Shown here in pieces: positions 18,701 to 25,625 of a stretch of 64,000 bases of DNA (its first letter is position 1; each line of letters starts with the position of its first letter). The notes under the pieces were generated by a model, which was not told the DNA's origin, ran no database searches, and saw only the letters and a list, made by a program, of their open reading frames with translations. The stretch covers positions 1 through 64,000 of the forward strand of contig JAISXU010000081.1 in the NCBI GenBank assembly GCA_031270395.1, read 5' to 3'. The position numbers and the translations under genes were made by a program. The stretch comes from Oscillospiraceae bacterium. Its GTDB lineage: Bacteria; Bacillota; Clostridia; Oscillospirales; Oscillospiraceae.

Positions 18701-19401
18701 GCATTTGAAAATATCTCCGTGTACCCTCCCTGCTCGTGAGGGTTGACCTTTGACACCATCTCCTGCAGCTTGTCGAGCACGATGTCCGACGATATTATCC
18801 CGATGAAGCCGTCCTTATATATTATGGGGAATACAAAGCTGGCGAGCATGACGGTATTGCCCTGCACCTCGTAGGGGTACGGGTCGGTGATGTACTCGTG
18901 CCGCTCTGTCTTGGGCACTATGTACCAGTCGGCGATGTCGATGTCGTACAGAGGCTCTACCGCTATATTGTCGCCGAGCTTGTTCCAGTACGGGGCGTAT
19001 CTGCCCGTCTCGTCATATGCCGGGGCCACTCCCGCGTACAGCGCGTCCTGCCCGTCCAGCGCGTCGGGGTCGTAAGCTATGCAGAACGCCGTTATGTACT
19101 CCTTGTCGGCGAGGGCGTTCTGTAAGATGTCGTTCATCATATCCCTGTCGGTGAGCTCGTGCTCCTTGAGCGTCTCAAACACCTTCGCGAGCGTCTCTGA
19201 CGTTATGCGCGCGCCCTGCAGCTCCGATAATATCTCGTTTTTATACTTGTCCGCCGTCTCCTGCGCCAGACTGAAGGCGTCCTTTTTCGCCAGCGCGTAC
19301 GATTTATTCAATACGATGACCGTCAGCGCGGAAAACGCCACTATGACGACGACCGACACCGAGAAAAATATCTTTGTCCGCAGACTGAGATTCTTAAACA
19401 T
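15799..19401 (-). CDS. Hybrid sensor histidine kinase with two kinase cores and two receivers
   Basis: 1200 residues from the ATG at 19401 (AAGGG about 8 bases upstream; a GTG three codons earlier is possible). Membrane helix (9-33), extracellular dCache-like sensor (about 35-310), second helix (316-340), HAMP (340-395). HisKA 1 has SHELRTP (H423) and a HATPase (515-635). Receiver 1 has LLDVMMP (D730). HisKA 2 has SHEIRTP (H822) and a HATPase (about 915-1035). Receiver 2 has LMDLQMP (D1128). Both cores keep N, G1 and G2 boxes, so both may be active. A separate HPt protein lies at 35429-35761 and could accept phosphate from the receivers (inference). It follows the DUF975 gene by 24 bases and is probably co-transcribed with it. 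Confidence 0.93.
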   Translation of the reverse strand: MFKNLSLRTKIFFSVSVVVIVAFSALTVIVLNKSYALAKKDAFSLAQETADKYKNEILSELQGARITSETLAKVFETLKEHELTDRDMMNDILQNALADKEYITAFCIAYDPDALDGQDALYAGVAPAYDETGRYAPYWNKLGDNIAVEPLYDIDIADWYIVPKTERHEYITDPYPYEVQGNTVMLASFVFPIIYKDGFIGIISSDIVLDKLQEMVSKVNPHEQGGYTEIFSNAGVVVAHPEAPKLGTDLADDPARAGYAEEAKTAIKNGETYISGASDYYTVYAPIRFSEVTNPWSVAVSIPMSKVLDNANGIRNYVIVVSLTAICVIAFVLYIIARGVTKPILVLSETAKLLGEGKFDAEVPQFRSNDEIGALSRAFKYMAEEINLLIGEMRKYAQTLEEKNIYLGKLNELKDEFLANTSHELRTPINGIIGIVESMIDGAAGDMTDGQKYNLALVANSGKRLSNLVNDILDFTKLKNKEIELQLKPIDLKTVVDTVLALSKPLIKGKNLKLINEVDDSFAAVNADENRIQQILYNIIGNAVKFTEEGSVTVRAEMIGGMASISVADTGIGIAEDKFESIFESFEQGDGSTEREYGGTGLGLSITKKIVELHGGVIGVSSSLGAGSTFTFTLPRADTEVVDTAVSEQLRSIIDIEDFAPEDAAPGAPAPQTAQPGGYRILAVDDEPVNIQVLTNILSMRGYSVSKAYGGQEAIDMIEGGGEFDLVLLDVMMPKMSGYDVCRHLREKNSLLELPIIMVTAKNRLQDVVLGFQSGANDYIQKPFDKEELSARVGTLLELKGATLAAMAANKAKRLFLANVSHEIRTPLNAVIGLTRLLMNTPMDDKQREYTEKMGRSAATLLGLVNDMLDFSKADSGDMKLEQTPFELRRLLGDLEIFFREQAPGGDVALRFEIDPSLPGTVVGDPLKLQQIFINLVENAYKFTEKGAVTVRASVIKRGEDDATVFFAVEDTGIGMDEDQLEGIFAAFNQADNSASRRYGGVGIGLAVTKQMVELMGGEIAVSSRPGIGTIFSFSCTFALSARELEQAGRKAPAPGGAAGSDGENEALRGMRVLLAEDNEINAMIVVELLSAASVEVATAENGVEALRILDETAEIRGNPPFDLILMDLQMPVMDGYEATQIIKSKPEYADIPMYALTAHAFAEERDRCLELGMAKHLTKPIDVTELYAALRAALRPESI

Positions 19402-19425
19402 AGACCGCACCCTTATTTCAGATAT

Positions 19426-20199
19426 TTATGGTTCGGGGGAGTTCATATCCGGGGGGAGGCGCAGCGGCGCGCGGCCCGAAACGCTGTTATAGAAGTTTGC
19501 CCTTGTCAGCTCCATGTAAGGCGTCAGCCAGATCATGAAGATGTCAAGCTGCAGACCGATTATGAAGGTAAAGAGCGTAGCCACGAAACCGGCGATGAAT
19601 AGCCACCCTAAAAACGACAGTTCCAGTACAAACAGATTGAGCTTATGCGACTTCATCATCTGCTTCGACTCCCGTATACATTCGAGGGCGCCCTTAGTCG
19701 GATCGTCAGCGAGAATGTATACTGCCATACTGTACCGGAACGCCGCGATAATGCCCGGCACTATAAATAAAATCGTCCACAGAAAGATAAAAAAGCCGGT
19801 CACTATATTCAGCCAGACGACCTTGAGAGGGAACGCGAAGCCGTCGAACAGACCCTTGACCTCGGCGCTCTGTCCGCGCGTCAGCCGCAGGATCACTATG
19901 TAGTACCCCATGCTGATGATTGCCGCGATGACCCCCATCACAAGCGTAAGCAGACCGTCAACCGGCGTCAGCCTCTCGGCGAGAGCATCGTACGCCTCCA
20001 GCGTCCCGACGAAATCCCCTCCGCTGAGCGCCGCATCGTTAACATCCGCAAGAAAGTGGTCTGTCCCGAGCAGCAACCGCATGAAGTGACCGAGTATATT
20101 ACTTATTATTGTGAGAATGAAGCTTATCAGATATACAGACCTCGCGTTTTCCCGCATGATGAATTTTGCGCTGAGCTTTTGTTTTATTCGTTCCGGCAT
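19426..20199 (-). CDS. DUF975 family integral membrane protein
   Basis: 257 residues with about five or six hydrophobic segments. The family signature is clear: IPGIIAAFRYSMAVYILADD followed by an amphipathic stretch with ALECIRESKQMMKSHK. The function of DUF975 is not established. It sits directly upstream of the hybrid kinase with a 24-base gap, suggesting one transcript and perhaps a membrane partner for the kinase (inference). A good promoter (20256-20284) and RBS GGGAGGG precede it. Confidence 0.85.
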   Translation of the reverse strand: MPERIKQKLSAKFIMRENARSVYLISFILTIISNILGHFMRLLLGTDHFLADVNDAALSGGDFVGTLEAYDALAERLTPVDGLLTLVMGVIAAIISMGYYIVILRLTRGQSAEVKGLFDGFAFPLKVVWLNIVTGFFIFLWTILFIVPGIIAAFRYSMAVYILADDPTKGALECIRESKQMMKSHKLNLFVLELSFLGWLFIAGFVATLFTFIIGLQLDIFMIWLTPYMELTRANFYNSVSGRAPLRLPPDMNSPEP

Positions 20200-20255
20200 A
20201 ACTTTCCCTCCCGCATCGCCCTTTCGTGCACATCCCCGGTGTTCCGTATAAGTAA

Positions 20256-20284
20256 ACTATATCACCGGCGGTGGAAAAATACAA
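20256..20284 (-). promoter_or_regulatory. Promoter of the DUF975-kinase operon
   Basis: On the minus strand TTGTAT (20284-20279), 17-base spacer, TATAGT (20261-20256), about 57 bases before the start codon. Confidence 0.65.
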
Positions 20285-20337
20285 CAGTTTGTTTCAATTT
20301 ATGTTTCAGTCGGCGCCGATAACACAATGCGTTCTCC

Positions 20338-20366
20338 TTGACAGACGGGAGCTTGTACGTTATTAT
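20338..20366 (+). promoter_or_regulatory. Promoter with no evident gene behind it
   Basis: TTGACA (20338-20343), 17-base spacer, TATTAT (20361-20366). Transcription would start near 20373. No credible reading frame follows. Confidence 0.6.
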
Positions 20367-20372
20367 GGACTT

Positions 20373-20540
20373 ATCGTCACACGGTATGCGGCTTAGTGCG
20401 AATAAGCCGCGTGTGTGCTTGTACATGAAGTTAGCTTCTTCGTCAATCTCATGTTCTCCGGTAAAATCCGCAAATTGAATATGGTCGAATCCCTGAAGGC
20501 TATGGAATAGCCGCGTTCGCGTTTACGCGGACGACGTCCA
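20373..20540 (+). ncRNA. Candidate small RNA of unknown function
   Basis: The stretch after the promoter at 20338 folds into GCGGCTTA, loop GTGCGAA, TAAGCCGC, extended by CACAC/GTGTG pairs. A second short fold GAAGTTAGCTTC follows. A 30-codon frame from 20386 has no ribosome site and no recognisable product. The 3' end is uncertain; the next repeated element begins at about 20537. Evidence is promoter plus folding only. Confidence 0.3.
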
Positions 20541-20650
20541 AAGCCGAAACGAAGCCCAACGAAGTGGGTTCGTTTCGGAGAGGACGCACGACGGAGCGGG
20601 CGAGGAGCGGAGCTTACGACGCTCCTCGCCTAGCGCAGTCCGTGCGGACG
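20537..20650 (+). repeat. tRNA-spacer palindromic repeat, copy A
   Basis: Core CCGAAACGAA...TTCGTTTCGG (10-bp perfect arms around GCCCAACGAAGTGGG), then GAGAGGACGCACGACG, a GAGCGG...CGCTCC block, and AGTCCGTGCGGAC at the end. This copy lies upstream of the tRNA promoter; three others lie between the tRNA genes. Confidence 0.8.
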
Positions 20651-20729
20651 AAGCGTAGCGCGTGAGGACGATACGGCGAAAGCCGTGACAAACGAAACGA
20701 GCGAACGAAATGATTCTGTGAAAAAACTG

Positions 20730-20758
20730 TTGACAATAATTTTTTCATTTAGTATAAT
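20730..20758 (+). promoter_or_regulatory. Consensus promoter of the tRNA cluster
   Basis: TTGACA (20730-20735), 17-base spacer, TATAAT (20753-20758): a full consensus match. The start point should be about 20765, nine bases before tRNA-Val. Confidence 0.9.
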
Positions 20759-20773
20759 GACACAGCTTCGTGC

Positions 20774-20849
20774 GGGAGCATAGCTCAGCCGGGAGAGCAC
20801 ATGCCTTACAAGCATGGGGTCACAGGTTCAAGTCCTGTTGTTCCCACCA
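20774..20849 (+). tRNA. tRNA-Val (TAC)
   Basis: 76 nt cloverleaf. Acceptor GGGAGCA pairs with TGTTCCC, anticodon stem CATGC/GCATG, loop CTTACAA with anticodon TAC (20807-20809), T-arm GGTTCAAGTCC. The discriminator is A and the 3' CCA is encoded. Confidence 0.97.
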
Positions 20850-20895
20850 CAGCCGTCGCGGTAAGCCGCGCGGCACCCGCACCCCCGTGTCCCCG

Positions 20896-20966
20896 TCCAA
20901 AGCCGAAACGAAGCCGGGGCGGAGTGGGTTCGTTTCGGAGAGGACGAACCGCGTAGCGAGCGAGCG
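20896..20966 (+). repeat. tRNA-spacer palindromic repeat, copy B (short)
   Basis: GTCCAAAGCCGAAACGAAGC then TTCGTTTCGGAGAGGACG. It diverges after the core (AACCGCGTAGCGAGCGAGCG), so it is a partial copy between tRNA-Val and tRNA-Asp. Confidence 0.8.
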
Positions 20967-20974
20967 ATCGCGTA

Positions 20975-21086
20975 TAGCCGAAACGAAGCCCAACGAAGTG
21001 GGTTCGTTTCGGAGAGGACGCACGACGGAGCGGGCGAGGAGCGGAGTTTACGACGCTCCGAGCTTAGCGCAGTCCGTGCGGACGAC
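20975..21086 (+). repeat. tRNA-spacer palindromic repeat, copy C
   Basis: Nearly identical to copy A from AGCCGAAACGAAGCCCAACG to AGTCCGTGCGGACGA; differences are mainly in the GAGCGGAGTTTACGACGCTCC block. It ends three bases before tRNA-Asp. Confidence 0.85.
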
Positions 21087-21088
21087 GT

Positions 21089-21165
21089 GGCCCAGTAGTT
21101 CAGTTGGTTAGAACGCCAGCCTGTCACGCTGGAGGTCGACGGTTCGAGCCCGTTCTGGGTCGCCA
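21089..21165 (+). tRNA. tRNA-Asp (GTC)
   Basis: 77 nt. Acceptor GGCCCAG pairs with CTGGGTC (one G-U), anticodon stem CCAGC/GCTGG, loop CTGTCAC with anticodon GTC, T-arm GGTTCGAGCCC. Discriminator G, CCA encoded. Confidence 0.97.
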
Positions 21166-21205
21166 TTTAATTAGCGGCGCTTCTTCGGCGGCGCCGCTAA
21201 TTAAA
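21166..21205 (+). terminator. Hairpin directly after tRNA-Asp
   Basis: TTTAATTAGCGGCGC and its exact complement (15 bp) around a 10-base loop TTCTTCGGCG. It abuts the encoded CCA, so it may act as terminator or as a 3'-processing barrier. The AT-rich lower stem ends in AAAA, with no U-run on this strand. Confidence 0.45.
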
Positions 21206-21229
21206 AGTCACCCCCGCACCCCCGTCCCC

Positions 21230-21352
21230 CGTCTAAAACCGAAACGAAGCCGGGGCGAAGTGGGTTCGTTTCGGAGAGGACGCACGACGAAGCGGGCGAG
21301 CTTTCGGCTTTAGCCGGAAGCGAGCTTAGCGAAGTCCGTGCGGACGAGAGGA
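21230..21352 (+). repeat. tRNA-spacer palindromic repeat, copy D
   Basis: GTCTAAAACCGAAACGAAGC, then TTCGTTTCGGAGAGGACGCA, then a variant middle (CTTTCGGCTTTAGCCGGAAG hairpin) and GAAGTCCGTGCGGACGA. It ends just before tRNA-Phe. Confidence 0.85.
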
Positions 21353-21356
21353 CGAC

Positions 21357-21432
<76 letters not shown>

Positions 21433-21438
21433 AATGAC

Positions 21439-21495
21439 AGCCGGGCGGACACTAAAGCCGGGATCACGCGGTTCGGCTTTAGTGTCCGCCCGGCT
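21439..21495 (+). terminator. Large hairpin ending the tRNA cluster
   Basis: Perfect 22-bp inverted repeat (AGCCGGGCGGACACTAAAGC... at 21439-21460 and 21474-21495) with a 13-base loop, six bases after tRNA-Phe. There is no poly-U after it, but its position and length fit a transcription or RNA 3'-end block. Confidence 0.55.
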
Positions 21496-21527
21496 CGCCA
21501 ATAACAAATGATTCATCGGAGCGCGTT

Positions 21528-22211
21528 ATGAAAATGATCACTGTGGCGGGTCCGCCCTCGTCGGGCAAGACGTCCGTCATACTGCGACTGGCGGAGTGTC
21601 TTGACGGTCTCCGCTTAGGCGTTATTAAGTTCGACTGTCTCACGTCGTTTGACGCGCAGCGCTACCGCGACGCCGGAATACCGGCGCAGCTCGGACTGTC
21701 GGGCAAGTTCTGTCCCGATCACTTTTTCGTGAACAACGTCGAGGAGGGTCTGGCGTGGGGGGCGCGCCGGGGAATCGACGTGCTGGTCACGGAGAGCGCC
21801 GGACTCTGCAACCGCTGCTCGCCGCACATAGCGGGGATAACGAGCGTGTGCGTGGTGGACAGCCTTTCAGGTATAAATACGCCGCGCAAAATCGGCCCCA
21901 TGCTGAAATTCGCGGACATCGTCGTCGTTACAAAGGGCGACATAGTTTCGCAGGCCGAGCGCGAGGTGTTCGCGTGGAGCGTGAGACAGGCAAACGGCAG
22001 CGCCCAGATACTGTCGGTCAACGGCATAACGGGGCAGGGGGCGTTTATGCTCGCGAAAAAGCTCATGCAGGCGCGGGACACGGACGCGCTCGCCGGCGCG
22101 CGTCTGCGCTTCACCACGCCGGCCGCGGCCTGCTCGTACTGCACGGGCGAGACGCGCATCGGCGAGGCCTACCAGATGGGCATGATGCGAAAAATGGAGT
22201 ACGAGCAATGA
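21528..22211 (+). CDS. HypB/CobW-like GTP-binding protein with Cys motifs
   Basis: 227 residues. P-loop GPPSSGKTS near the N-terminus and a VVTKGD guanine-recognition motif (about 135) place it in the SIMIBI GTPases (HypB/UreG/CobW-like), which load metals into enzymes or trigger metal traffic. Possible metal-binding Cys occur in FCPDHF, GLCNRCSPH and the C-terminal CSYCTGETRIG. RBS CGGAG lies seven bases before the ATG. It overlaps the ABC ATPase by ATGA, so the two are translationally coupled. The exact metal or target is not visible. Confidence 0.8.
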   Translation: MKMITVAGPPSSGKTSVILRLAECLDGLRLGVIKFDCLTSFDAQRYRDAGIPAQLGLSGKFCPDHFFVNNVEEGLAWGARRGIDVLVTESAGLCNRCSPHIAGITSVCVVDSLSGINTPRKIGPMLKFADIVVVTKGDIVSQAEREVFAWSVRQANGSAQILSVNGITGQGAFMLAKKLMQARDTDALAGARLRFTTPAAACSYCTGETRIGEAYQMGMMRKMEYEQ

Positions 22212-23233
22212 CGGATTTCGCGGCGATGATAGACTCCCGCGCGCTTGACATCATCATCTCGGAATACCCCGTGGCGCGTGACTTTTTCCTGAACCTGAAC
22301 CTCCCGCGCCTTGACGCGTCGCTGACTCTTGCCGACGCGCTTGAAGCGGCGTCGGACGAGTGGCTGGAGGAGTTCGGTCTCACGCGCTCCGAAATACCCG
22401 ATCAGCTCGCGCAATTTCTGTCCTCAATGACCGCCGCCGAGATCGTGCGTCCCATATCGTCACTCACCATACTCGGGGGTATCGATAAGGACGGGAACGC
22501 CGAAAACGCGGAGCTGCGCGTAGATGCGGGGACGGTGATAAGCGTCGTCGGGCCGACGGGCTCCGGCAAGAGCAGGCTTCTCGGCGACATCGAATGTCTG
22601 GCGCAGGGCGACACTCCGACGCGCCGGACGATACTGATAGACGGCGAGGCCGTCAGCGAGGAGGATCGCTTCCGGCTCGGGGGCGGCATTGTAGCGCAGT
22701 TGTCGCAGAATATGAACTTTGTGATGGATCTCACCGTCGCCGAATTCCTCGAAATGCACGCCCGCAGCCGCGCCGTCGCCGCTAACCCGCCTGCCGGCGC
22801 CGAGAGTCTTGTCGGAGCGTGCTTTGCTTGCGCCAACGCGCTCGCGGGCGAAAAATTCACGCCCGACACAAAGGTAACGCAGCTCTCGGGCGGGCAGTCG
22901 CGCGCCCTTATGATAGCCGACTGCGCGTATATGAGCCATTCCTCGATAGTGCTCATAGATGAGATAGAAAACGCAGGCGTCGATCGCGCGGAATCGCTCG
23001 CGCTGCTCACGCGTTCCGAGAAGATAGTGCTCATCTCCACTCACGACCCGCTTCTGGCGCTCAGCGCCGACAAGCGCGTCGTCATAAAAAACGGCGGGAT
23101 ATACAAAATATTGGAGACGTCGGACGAGGAGAAGGAGAGTCTGCGCGAGATTGAGAAAATCGACAGGCTACTGGGCGCCGCGCGCGCCGCGCTGCGCGGG
23201 GGAGAGCGCGTCACGACGTCCGTCAGCCGTTAA
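22208..23233 (+). CDS. Soluble ABC-type ATPase with DUF1858-like N-terminal domain
   Basis: 341 residues. Residues 1-80 (IISEYPVARDFFLNLNLPRL...) resemble the small DUF1858 domain; from about 90 there is an ABC ATPase with Walker A GPTGSGKS, signature LSGGQ, Walker B VLIDEIE and the H-loop STHDP. There are no membrane segments and no permease or binding protein nearby, so it is unlikely to be a standard importer. It overlaps the GTPase gene by four bases and precedes the DUF364 gene by 18. Function in the operon is inferred: ATP-driven metal or cofactor transfer. Confidence 0.8.
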   Translation: MTDFAAMIDSRALDIIISEYPVARDFFLNLNLPRLDASLTLADALEAASDEWLEEFGLTRSEIPDQLAQFLSSMTAAEIVRPISSLTILGGIDKDGNAENAELRVDAGTVISVVGPTGSGKSRLLGDIECLAQGDTPTRRTILIDGEAVSEEDRFRLGGGIVAQLSQNMNFVMDLTVAEFLEMHARSRAVAANPPAGAESLVGACFACANALAGEKFTPDTKVTQLSGGQSRALMIADCAYMSHSSIVLIDEIENAGVDRAESLALLTRSEKIVLISTHDPLLALSADKRVVIKNGGIYKILETSDEEKESLREIEKIDRLLGAARAALRGGERVTTSVSR

Positions 23234-23251
23234 CGAAAGGCGTGGTCATAT

Positions 23252-24034
23252 ATGTGGGACCTGTACGACTCCCTGATCGAGGGCATACCCCCTGACGTCA
23301 GGGCGGAATTCTTCGCCTGCGGCGCGACACATTCTATCGTCGTCGCCGACGACGGCGGCGTCGGCGTCAGCGGCGCGCTGGACGAGACGTGGAGGCCGCC
23401 GCTCCTGACAAAAAAAGAATTCGGCATGCCGCTTCGCGGACTCGCCGAGTGCGTCAAGTCGTGGGAATTTATCGAGGCGGGACTCGGACTGGCGGCGATA
23501 AACGCGTGGTATAACGGCGGCGACCGTCTGCGCGCGCTCGGAATCGCCGTTTCCGACAAGCCGTTTGCCGAGGATCGCGCCTCCGACCCGTTTATCGCCC
23601 TGCAAAACGAGATCAGGGGCAAGCGGGTGACGGTGATCGGCCATTTCCCGTACATCGACCGGCTGTTCGCGCCCGTGTGCGACATGTCGGTAATTGAGAA
23701 GTTCAGTCCGGTTGACGGCGACTACCCCGATCAGGCCGCCGACTATCTGCTCCCGGAGAGCGACTACGTCTTTATCGCGAGCTATACGCTCGTCGAAAAA
23801 ACCCTGCCGCGCTATCTCAGGCTGTCCAAAAACGCGAGGGTGACGCTTGTGGGCCCCGCGACTCCCGTCACTCCCATACTGCACGGCTTCGGCGTCCGCG
23901 ACCTGTCCGGCTTCTATATCAGAGACGCGGAGGCGGCGCGGAACTACACGCTGACCCACGGCGGCAATATCCACAAGACCGGGCAGAAAATAAATCTCAG
24001 ACGCTCCGCCGGCGGCGCGGAGGGGGAGGGCTGA
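23252..24034 (+). CDS. DUF364/DUF4213 putative heavy-metal chelation protein
   Basis: 260 residues, matching the DUF4213 N-terminal part and the DUF364 C-terminal part by pattern (GKRVTVIGHFPYIDRL; YVFIASYTLVEKTLPRYL; LVGPATPVTPILHGFGV). Family members occur beside iron/cobalamin ABC genes and have been proposed to chelate heavy metals; the biochemical role is unsettled. The gene follows the ABC ATPase by 18 bases and the next gene starts one base after its stop, giving a tight operon. Confidence 0.8.
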   Translation: MWDLYDSLIEGIPPDVRAEFFACGATHSIVVADDGGVGVSGALDETWRPPLLTKKEFGMPLRGLAECVKSWEFIEAGLGLAAINAWYNGGDRLRALGIAVSDKPFAEDRASDPFIALQNEIRGKRVTVIGHFPYIDRLFAPVCDMSVIEKFSPVDGDYPDQAADYLLPESDYVFIASYTLVEKTLPRYLRLSKNARVTLVGPATPVTPILHGFGVRDLSGFYIRDAEAARNYTLTHGGNIHKTGQKINLRRSAGGAEGEG

Positions 24035-24035
24035 C

Positions 24036-24545
24036 ATGGCCCGCCATATATTCCTCACAGGCGAGATACAAGTCGGCAAATCCACGGCGATACGCCGTTT
24101 CCTCGGGAACACGGGCGTCGCCGCCGACGGCTTTGTGTCCCGAATCGTACCCGCGCGGGGACGCCGGGAGCTGTACCTCGCGCGGTTTGACACGGAGCGC
24201 GGCGAGACCGGCAAGCGTCTCGCGGCGGTCATCGAGTATCCGCGCAAGCGGGTGTTCGGCGAGGTGTTTGATACGCACGGGACGGAGATCGTGGCGTCCT
24301 CCGGTAAGCGGCGGCTTATCATACTCGACGAGCTCGGCGTCCTCGAGGAATGTTCTCCCATCTTCAAGGCTGCGGTAATACGGCAGCTCGACGGCGCTAT
24401 ACCGGCGCTCGGCGTCCTCAAAAAGGCTGACGGCGCCTTTTTGGATTCGATACGCGCCCGCCCCGACGTGGAGCTCGTCACCGTGACGGCCGAAAACCGC
24501 GACGAAATACCGGAGCTGCTCTACAGGCGCTTCGCCGCCGTATAG
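24036..24545 (+). CDS. THEP1-like nucleoside-triphosphatase
   Basis: 169 residues. Walker A GEIQVGKST and Walker B LIILDELGVLE; the following region GVLKKADGAFLDSIRARPDV is typical of the NTPase_1 (THEP1) family, which hydrolyses NTPs in vitro. It is the last gene of the GTPase-ABC-DUF364 operon and may supply a switch or chaperone step (inference). It converges with the RelA/SpoT-domain gene, with only four bases between. Confidence 0.8.
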   Translation: MARHIFLTGEIQVGKSTAIRRFLGNTGVAADGFVSRIVPARGRRELYLARFDTERGETGKRLAAVIEYPRKRVFGEVFDTHGTEIVASSGKRRLIILDELGVLEECSPIFKAAVIRQLDGAIPALGVLKKADGAFLDSIRARPDVELVTVTAENRDEIPELLYRRFAAV

Positions 24546-24549
24546 GGGT

Positions 24550-25617
24550 TCATACGTGCGGGCCGCCCTGCTCCCGTCCCCCGTTTACGGCAGAGGGGTC
24601 GCTGGAGACGTACCCCCTTATCTTTCTCACAAATTCCCCGACGTCGGCGAAATAACCGGGATACGCCGCGCGCAGCTCCCTCACGTCTGTTGAGAGCGCC
24701 AGAACCACATCCGCTCCGCCGTGGGCCTCGTCCTCCGAATACCGGCGCAGCGCGTCGCCCACTCTGCTCTTGGGGAATGCCGCGTACTCCACGGTGCTTG
24801 TCCGCGCGTCGGCTCTGAGCAGATAGTACGCCTCGCCCCTGTCGCCGGCGGCGCTTGACAGCGTCATACCCGCCGCGTCGAGTATCTCGAGGACGTTGGC
24901 GTCGCCGAGCGATCTCATTTCCTCCGCCGCCGCGTCCCGCGACGCGCGGTCCCACGCGGCCGTCCCATCCTCGAGCGCAAGAAGGTACGCGGCGAGCTCC
25001 ATATAGCGCAACGCCCGGATATTGCCTCTCCCGTCCTTCAGCCTCGCATCGAGCGCCCTGCCCAGCACCTCGGCGGCGGCCTCCCACATGTGCTGCAGCC
25101 TCGTCCGTATCTGTATCTCGATCATCAGGCCGTTATAGCCGCCGTTTCGCCGGCCTCTGAAAGAGAACACGAGATGTACGCCCCTGTAGCCGGTTTTTTG
25201 GGGGGTCTCTATGTAGTCGTATTTTTTTACCAGCTTGTGGCGCGCGCCCGACGTCTCATAGCTCTCCACCACGCCGTTCAAGTCCGCAGCGGTCTCTACC
25301 ACAATGCGGCAGCCGCCCAAGTCCTCCATTCGCGCGAGCTGAGCGCCGTAATCGAGCTTCAATTCCTCCATTACCGAGCCGATCCGTTTCAGCCGCTGCG
25401 CCACGACCGCGCCGCCGCACAGCTTCGCGTGCAGCTTCGCGTGCTTATAGAACACCTGCAGCGGGTATGCGTGCGAGTCTCTCCAATTGACGATAATTCG
25501 GCGGGCCTCCGCCTGACTGATTGCCGAATAGTCGCCCAGCGCCGCCACACATCCCGCAATATTGACCCTGCTTTTTGTATACTCAGGAGCCGTCCAGTTC
25601 AATTTACCGCCACCCAT
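24550..25617 (-). CDS. RelA/SpoT synthetase-domain protein without HD domain
   Basis: 355 residues. The (p)ppGpp synthetase fold is at about 60-195: the basic helix before LKRIGSVMEELK, MEDLGGCRIVVE (the DxxGxR strand), KKYDYIETPQKTGYRGVHLV and MIEIQIRTRLQHMWEAAAEV. The catalytic Asp and the Glu of EIQIRT are present. There is no HD hydrolase, TGS or ACT domain. The C-terminal 150 residues match nothing I recognise. It may make alarmones or act as a pyrophosphokinase on another target such as tRNA. The ATG at 25617 lies eight bases after the amidase stop; GGGAG is very close to it, so a later TTG is possible. Confidence 0.8.
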   Translation of the reverse strand: MGGGKLNWTAPEYTKSRVNIAGCVAALGDYSAISQAEARRIIVNWRDSHAYPLQVFYKHAKLHAKLCGGAVVAQRLKRIGSVMEELKLDYGAQLARMEDLGGCRIVVETAADLNGVVESYETSGARHKLVKKYDYIETPQKTGYRGVHLVFSFRGRRNGGYNGLMIEIQIRTRLQHMWEAAAEVLGRALDARLKDGRGNIRALRYMELAAYLLALEDGTAAWDRASRDAAAEEMRSLGDANVLEILDAAGMTLSSAAGDRGEAYYLLRADARTSTVEYAAFPKSRVGDALRRYSEDEAHGGADVVLALSTDVRELRAAYPGYFADVGEFVRKIRGYVSSDPSAVNGGREQGGPHV

Positions 25618-25625
25618 CTCCCGGA

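Noticed and set aside
20386..20478. 30-codon frame behind the promoter at 20338
   Set aside because: No ribosome site and its codons coincide with the hairpin; a non-coding reading is more likely.
22208..23233. Calling the ABC ATPase part of a siderophore or cobalamin importer
   Set aside because: No permease or substrate-binding gene is present and the protein has an extra N-terminal domain unlike importer ATPases.
24521..25087. Gly/Arg-rich minus-strand frame
   Set aside because: It lies in another frame of the RelA/SpoT-domain gene and is low complexity.
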